A DNA stretch of 64,000 nt from Streptomyces sp. NBC_01235 (GTDB lineage Bacteria; Actinomycetota; Actinomycetes; Streptomycetales; Streptomycetaceae). Under the pieces are notes generated by a model that was not told where the DNA came from, did no database searches, and saw nothing but the letters and a program-made list of their open reading frames with translations. Positions 59,883 to 64,000 of this stretch are shown piece by piece; the stretch's first letter is position 1; each line of letters opens with the position of its first letter. Location of the stretch: positions 930,001-994,000 of the forward strand of contig NZ_CP108513.1 in the NCBI RefSeq assembly GCF_035989285.1, written 5' to 3'. Made by a program: the position numbers and the translations under genes.

Positions 59883-60499
59883 CGCTCGGCGGTCCGAGCT
59901 GCCCAGCGCCGCCGGACGCCGTCCTCGTGCTCGGACTGCTCCAGGGCGAGGTCGGCCCGGTCGAGCGCCTCCCGCAGGCGTGGAATCCAGTGGCGCCGCA
60001 GGGCACGGACCCGGTGCCGGGTGCTGATGACCTCCGCTCCCATGAGCTCGGCGGCCGTATGGGCGGCGGCGTACTCGGCGGCGGCGCGCACGGCACGGCC
60101 GTAGGCTCCTTCGGCGTGCACGAGCGCGGTGTTGGTGGCAGCGGCGGAGGTGGGAGGACGGGCGCGTACCGACACGGAGGCCGTCGCAGGACGCCGTACC
60201 CCCATGGAACTGGTCCAGCGCACCGTGACCTCGGCGGGGCCGATGCCGGCAGCGGCCGCGTCGAGGGCGTGTTCCCCGCTGAGGAGCAGGCCCCGCAGCA
60301 GCCAGGTCTCGGCCTCGGAGAGCAGGTCATGCCATGCGCGGGCGGACGCCTTCTCCGCTTGCAGCAGCCGCTGGTGCTCGGAGCTGAGTATGCGGAGCTT
60401 CCGCTCCAGGAGGTCGGCTCCGCGCTCGGCGACATCGAGGCTGCGCCGCAGCCGCAGTCGTCCGGCACGGCCGGGCGGGGTACGCCGGGCGCTGCTCAT
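59879..60499 (-). CDS. V/A-type ATPase subunit D
   Basis: A 206-residue predominantly helical protein, the central rotor shaft. GRAGRLRLRRSLDVAERGAD at the N-terminus matches the conserved start of subunit D, and TRHRVRALRRHWIPRLREAL near residues 160-180 is the C-terminal coiled-coil hallmark (in relatives, RRVNALE..IP). ATG 60499 overlaps the stop of subunit B (ATGA). It is the last gene of the operon, followed by the bidirectional terminator. Confidence 0.86.
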   Translation of the reverse strand: MSSARRTPPGRAGRLRLRRSLDVAERGADLLERKLRILSSEHQRLLQAEKASARAWHDLLSEAETWLLRGLLLSGEHALDAAAAGIGPAEVTVRWTSSMGVRRPATASVSVRARPPTSAAATNTALVHAEGAYGRAVRAAAEYAAAHTAAELMGAEVISTRHRVRALRRHWIPRLREALDRADLALEQSEHEDGVRRRWAARTAER

Positions 60500-61941
60500 C
60501 GGGACGCCTCCTCGTCGCGGTCGTCGCGGTCGTCGCGGTCGTCGCGGTCGTCGAGATGGTCGAGGTCCTTCGCCCCGTGGGCGTCGAGGAGCCCGGTGGG
60601 GAGCATGGAGAGCTGGCTGCGGGGCAGCGTGAGCAGGGCCTGCCAGCCGCGCTCCAGCGAGGCGTCGAGACTGCGGGACTCGTCGCTGTGCTGGTCGGCG
60701 AAGTCCCGCAGGAACGCCTCGTCGAAGTCGAGGTAGCGGCGGTCGGTGGGGCTCAGTGCCGACTGGCCGACGAGGTCCGCGAGATCACGGACCTGCCGGG
60801 CTCGCGCCAGGGCGGCCAGCAGCTGGGCCGCGACGTCGAGGTGGTCGTCGCGGGTACGGCCAGGGCCGGCGCCCTTGCGCATCAGCCGGGAGAGGGAGGA
60901 CAGGGCGTCGAGTGGCGGGTACACACCCCGTGCGTGGGTCTCCGGCGAGAGCACGATCTGTCCTTCGGTGATGTAGCCGGTCAGGTCGGGCACGGGATGG
61001 GTGATGTCGCCCGCGGGCATGGTGAGCACCGGCAGCACGGTGACCGAGCCCGGCCGCCCGCGAATGCGTCCGCAGCGTTCGTACAGGGAGGCCAGGTCGC
61101 TGTAGAGGTAGCCGGGGTAGGCACGGCGGGCGGGGATCTCCCCGCGGGCGGCGGAGACCTCGCGCAGGGCTTCGGCGTAGGTCGTCATGTCGGTCATCAC
61201 GACCAGGACGTGCCGTCCCTCGGTGAAGGCGAGGTGCTCGGCGACGGTGAGCGCGATGCGGGGGGTGAGGATCCGTTCGATCACCGGGTCGTCGGCGGTG
61301 TTCAGCAGCAGGACCAGTTCCCCGGCCGCGGACCGTTCCTCCAGGACATCGCGCGCGAAGGAGGCGTCGGCGTGGGTCAGCCCCATGCCCGCGAAGACGA
61401 CGCAGAACGCCTCTCCGCCGACGGTGGCCTGCGCGGCGATCTGGGCGGCCAGTTCCAGATGCGGCAGCCCGGCCACCGAGAACACCGGCAGTTTCTGCCC
61501 TCGTACCAGCGTGGTCAGGGCGTCGATGGCCCCGACGCCGGTGAGTACCGGTTCGGACGGCGGCTCGCGCCGGACCGGGTTGACGGGAGCGCCGCCCACC
61601 TCGGCCTGGTGGGAGCCGAATATGGGTGGCCCGTCGTCGACGGGGGCCCCGCGGCCGTTGCAGACGCGGCCGAGCCAGTCCGTGCCGACCGGGACGCGCA
61701 GCGGGCTGCCCGTGAAGACCGCGCGGACGCCCTGCGGGTCCATGCCCGCGGTGCCCTCCAGCACCTGGACGACCGCCAGGCCGCGGTCGGCGTCCAGCAC
61801 CACGCCGTGGCGCCGTTCGCCCGAGGCGAGGGTGACGTGCGCGTACTCGTCCCAGCCGACTCCCGAGACCCCCTCGACGATCGCGAGCGGCCCCCGGAGT
61901 TCGCGCACCGTCGTGTACTCGATCCCACCGGACAGGTTCAT
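60496..61941 (-). CDS. V/A-type ATPase subunit B
   Basis: A 481-residue regulatory, non-catalytic nucleotide-binding subunit. The sequence ALDALTTLVRGQKLPVFS-like region (here AIDALTTLVRGQKLPVFSVA, about 141-160) and VLVVMTDMTTYAEALREVSA near residue 247 match subunit B; the P-loop is absent as expected. The last 20 residues form a DDR repeat (DDRDDRDDRDDRDEE) from a 9-bp tandem repeat at 60512-60555. Both ends overlap neighbours by four bases, giving tight stoichiometric coupling with A and D. Confidence 0.88.
   Translation of the reverse strand: MNLSGGIEYTTVRELRGPLAIVEGVSGVGWDEYAHVTLASGERRHGVVLDADRGLAVVQVLEGTAGMDPQGVRAVFTGSPLRVPVGTDWLGRVCNGRGAPVDDGPPIFGSHQAEVGGAPVNPVRREPPSEPVLTGVGAIDALTTLVRGQKLPVFSVAGLPHLELAAQIAAQATVGGEAFCVVFAGMGLTHADASFARDVLEERSAAGELVLLLNTADDPVIERILTPRIALTVAEHLAFTEGRHVLVVMTDMTTYAEALREVSAARGEIPARRAYPGYLYSDLASLYERCGRIRGRPGSVTVLPVLTMPAGDITHPVPDLTGYITEGQIVLSPETHARGVYPPLDALSSLSRLMRKGAGPGRTRDDHLDVAAQLLAALARARQVRDLADLVGQSALSPTDRRYLDFDEAFLRDFADQHSDESRSLDASLERGWQALLTLPRSQLSMLPTGLLDAHGAKDLDHLDDRDDRDDRDDRDEEASR
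60512..60555. repeat. 9-bp tandem repeat in the subunit B gene end
   Basis: Four to five copies of TCGTCGCGG give the Asp-Asp-Arg tail of subunit B. The array is in frame and could vary in copy number without loss of the protein. Confidence 0.8.
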
Positions 61942-63701
61942 GAGCGCACTTCTCCCAGCATGGAGAGCATGGCGTCACGGCGCGCCGCCACCCCGGTGGC
62001 GTCGTGCGGGCCGGTGTCCTCCCGGGCGCGCAGCAGCGGACCGAAGTCGACCTCCTCGACCGACGCCGCCGGAACACCGAAGTCCACCAGCTCCCGGCAG
62101 CGGTCGACGACCGCCAGGACGGCGTCGGCCAGTGCGGCCGTCTTCTCCGGCCCGCAGTACGCGTCCCGCTCCGACAGCGCGCTCTGCTGCAGCACGCCCT
62201 CCCGCACCAGCCTGCCCGCGAGCACGCTGATCCGCTCCCGCGCGGGAAGGGCGGCGATCCCGATCAGGTCCACCAGGTCGGCCAACCGGTCGGCCTCCGC
62301 CAGCGCCGCTCCCACCCGGTCGCGGTGCCGGGACCACTCCGGATCCCCGGCCGCCCGGTGTCCGGCGGCCAGCACCGGGACGTCCCGGGAGAAGGACCCC
62401 GCCCAGGAGACCGCCGGGTAGTGGCGGGCGTAGGCGAGGTCGCGGTCCAGGGTCCACAGGCAGCGGACGAAGCGTTCGGTATGGGCCGTGACCGGTTCGG
62501 TCATGTCCCCGCCGGGCGGGGACACCGCGCCGATCACGGTCACCGAGCCCCGGTCACCGCCGAGCGTGGTCACGGCGGCGGCCCGCTCGTAGAAGGCCGC
62601 TATGGCCGAGGCCAGTCCGGCCGGGTAGCCCTCCTCGGCGGGCAGCGCGCCCGTACGGGAGGCGAACTCGCGCAGCGCCTCGGCCCACCGGGAGGTCGAG
62701 TCGGCGATGACCACCACGTCCAGGCCCATGTCTCGGAAGTACTCGGCGACCGTCACCCCCGTGTGGACACTGGCCTCGCGCGCCATCATCGGCATGTTGG
62801 AGGTGTTCGCGATCGTCACCGTGCGGTCTGCCAGGCGTCCTCCGGTCCGCGGGTCCGACAGTTCCGACAACTCGGTGATGACGTCGGCCATCTCGTTGCC
62901 GCGCTCGCCGCAGCCGACGTAGACGATGACATCCGCGTCGCACCACTTGGCGATCTGCTGCAGCAGCACCGTCTTTCCGGTGCCGAAGCCACCGGGCACC
63001 GCGACCGTGCTGCCACGGGCCACGGGGAAGAGCAGGTCGACCACCCGCTGACCGGTGTCGAGGGCCTCGTGGCTGTCGACGCGCTCCCGCACGGGGCGGG
63101 GCCTGCGCACCGGCCACGGGGCGCCCAGCCCCACCTCGATGCCGCCCACCACGGCCAGCACCGCGTCCTGCGAGTGGCTCCCGGAGCCGGCGATCCCCCT
63201 CACCACGCCCCCGCGGCCGGGTGGCACCAGTACCTTCACCCGTACCGGCCCCGCGTCGCGGACCTCCCCGAGTGCCTGGCCCTCGGCCAGTTCCTCGCCC
63301 TCCGCTGCCAGAGGGGAGAAGGACCAGGTGCGTTCCTCGACCACGGTCCGCCGCGTCTGCGGCAGCAGCCAGTCGCCGGCGCCGGACAGCGGGCGCAGCA
63401 GCCCGTCGAAGACCCCGCCGAGCAGGTGCGGACCGAGCCGCACCGACAGCGGCCTGCCCTGCGGCACTGCCGTCTGTCCCGGAGCGAGCCCGCCGGTGTA
63501 CTCGTACGCCTGGACGGTGACCACGTCACCGCTGATGGCCACGACCTCGCCGGGCAGTCCGGCAGGGCCGATCGAGACCAGGTCGTACATCGCGGTACCG
63601 CTCGCGTACTCCATCTCGACCAGCGGTCCGGTGACGCGCAGGATCCGGGAGACCGGCTGCCTGGCGACAGGCGGCCGGTCCGTCCCGGTGGACGCCGTCA
63701 C
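61938..63701 (-). CDS. V/A-type ATPase catalytic subunit A
   Basis: A 587-residue ATPase. The N-terminal barrel has ILRVTGPLVEMEYASGTAMY; the bulge domain typical of A subunits lies at about 110-200. The P-loop is PGGFGTGKTVLLQQIAKW near residues 233-250, followed by VYVGCGERGNEMADV and DSTSRWAEALREFASRTGAL. The start is set at GTG 63701, which overlaps the subunit E stop (GTGA) as at every other junction of this operon; GTG 63710 is an alternative. It hydrolyses or makes ATP in the V1/A1 sector coupled to H+ or Na+ movement. Confidence 0.88.
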   Translation of the reverse strand: MTASTGTDRPPVARQPVSRILRVTGPLVEMEYASGTAMYDLVSIGPAGLPGEVVAISGDVVTVQAYEYTGGLAPGQTAVPQGRPLSVRLGPHLLGGVFDGLLRPLSGAGDWLLPQTRRTVVEERTWSFSPLAAEGEELAEGQALGEVRDAGPVRVKVLVPPGRGGVVRGIAGSGSHSQDAVLAVVGGIEVGLGAPWPVRRPRPVRERVDSHEALDTGQRVVDLLFPVARGSTVAVPGGFGTGKTVLLQQIAKWCDADVIVYVGCGERGNEMADVITELSELSDPRTGGRLADRTVTIANTSNMPMMAREASVHTGVTVAEYFRDMGLDVVVIADSTSRWAEALREFASRTGALPAEEGYPAGLASAIAAFYERAAAVTTLGGDRGSVTVIGAVSPPGGDMTEPVTAHTERFVRCLWTLDRDLAYARHYPAVSWAGSFSRDVPVLAAGHRAAGDPEWSRHRDRVGAALAEADRLADLVDLIGIAALPARERISVLAGRLVREGVLQQSALSERDAYCGPEKTAALADAVLAVVDRCRELVDFGVPAASVEEVDFGPLLRAREDTGPHDATGVAARRDAMLSMLGEVRS

Positions 63702-64000
63702 GGCTCCCACAGGCTCCGCACCTCCGCTCCCATGCCGTCCAGGGCCCGATCGGCCAACGCGGTCAGCGACAGGTCGACCCGCCTGCCCGGCACCTGGGCC
63801 ACCACTCCCCCGTCGGCGTGCTCGGTCACCTCGGCGCCGGCGCCGAGGAGCACCCGGGCGCGCTGCTCCAGCCGCTCCCGGACCGACGCGTAGCCGTCGG
63901 CCCGACGCAGCTCCCGGACCCGTTCCGTGGCCTCGCGGCGCAGTTCCTCGTACGGCTCACGCCGAGCGGCGAGCGTGCGGGACCTGGCCTCCCGCCGGGC
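63698..64000 (-). CDS. V/A-type ATPase subunit E (partial, runs off the window)
   Basis: The last 100 residues are present. They read as a charged helix (REPYEELRREATERVRELRR) followed by the C-terminal globular part, VLLGAGAEVTEHADGGVVAQ, VDLSLTALADRALDG and the end VRSLWEP. This fits the peripheral-stalk subunit E. The start and any upstream genes for the membrane sector (subunits I, K, C, F) lie beyond position 64000. Confidence 0.78.
   Translation of the reverse strand, partial: ARREARSRTLAARREPYEELRREATERVRELRRADGYASVRERLEQRARVLLGAGAEVTEHADGGVVAQVPGRRVDLSLTALADRALDGMGAEVRSLWEP

Noticed and set aside
62004..63893. A 629-codon open frame on the plus strand across the V-ATPase A gene
   Set aside because: It is antisense to a clear catalytic subunit, has His/Arg/Gly-rich composition and no motif. 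It arises from third-position G/C bias.

Overview
The window is high-GC DNA with strong third-position G/C bias, GTG and TTG starts, GGAGG-type ribosome sites and 4-bp ATGA/GTGA overlaps. The protein families point to a Streptomyces or close relative. No rRNA, tRNA, CRISPR array or intact insertion sequence was seen. The first two thirds are an accessory region in which intact operons alternate with truncated, frameshifted or head-to-head joined gene fragments, so deletion and rearrangement have been frequent.

0-7.7 kb: an AraC regulator, a flavin amine oxidase / SRPBCC / truncated class II aldolase operon, a Ser/Gly-linker lipoprotein, and decayed transposase, acetate-transporter and TetR remnants. 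7.8-13.5 kb: a tightly overlapped four-gene catabolic operon (extradiol dioxygenase, FAH-type hydrolase, flavin hydroxylase, acetoacetyl-CoA synthetase). 14-18.5 kb: TetR, an MDR oxidoreductase and an unusual disulfide-type flavoprotein. 19-22.4 kb: an ArsR-rhodanese regulator divergent from an MBL-rhodanese protein and an MFS transporter. 22.4-30 kb: an ABC exporter, a very large SUKH protein, a membrane-anchored unknown and a lipoprotein.

30.8-42.9 kb: a cation/proton antiporter, a CBS domain fused in frame to an ArsB/NhaD-type transporter (apparently by a small deletion), a secreted vanadium haloperoxidase-like enzyme, a second CBS protein, fragments of flotillin, DNA-repair ATPase and PucR genes, a 15-bp minisatellite, an alpha/beta hydrolase, and a kdp operon collapsed to kdpF joined to the kdpD kinase end.

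43-52.4 kb: a sulfide/persulfide region with a rhodanese, two sulfide:quinone-oxidoreductase-like flavoproteins, a CstB-like MBL-rhodanese protein, a rhodanese-membrane protein, a TauE/SafE exporter, and a DsrE plus TusE/DsrC pair. Inverted repeats of the form ATACCC-N4-GGGTAT, resembling CsoR/CstR operators, precede several of these units. The one CsoR-like gene here is truncated after its first helix.

52.5-64 kb: a stress and ion-homeostasis region with two CBS-BON proteins, a cyclic-nucleotide-binding protein without a DNA-binding domain, a truncated universal stress protein, a P-type cation ATPase, two TrkA proteins and, convergent with them, a V/A-type ATPase operon (E partial, A, B, D) that runs off the window end.

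All functions are inferred from recognisable sequence motifs and gene order. No database search was run.
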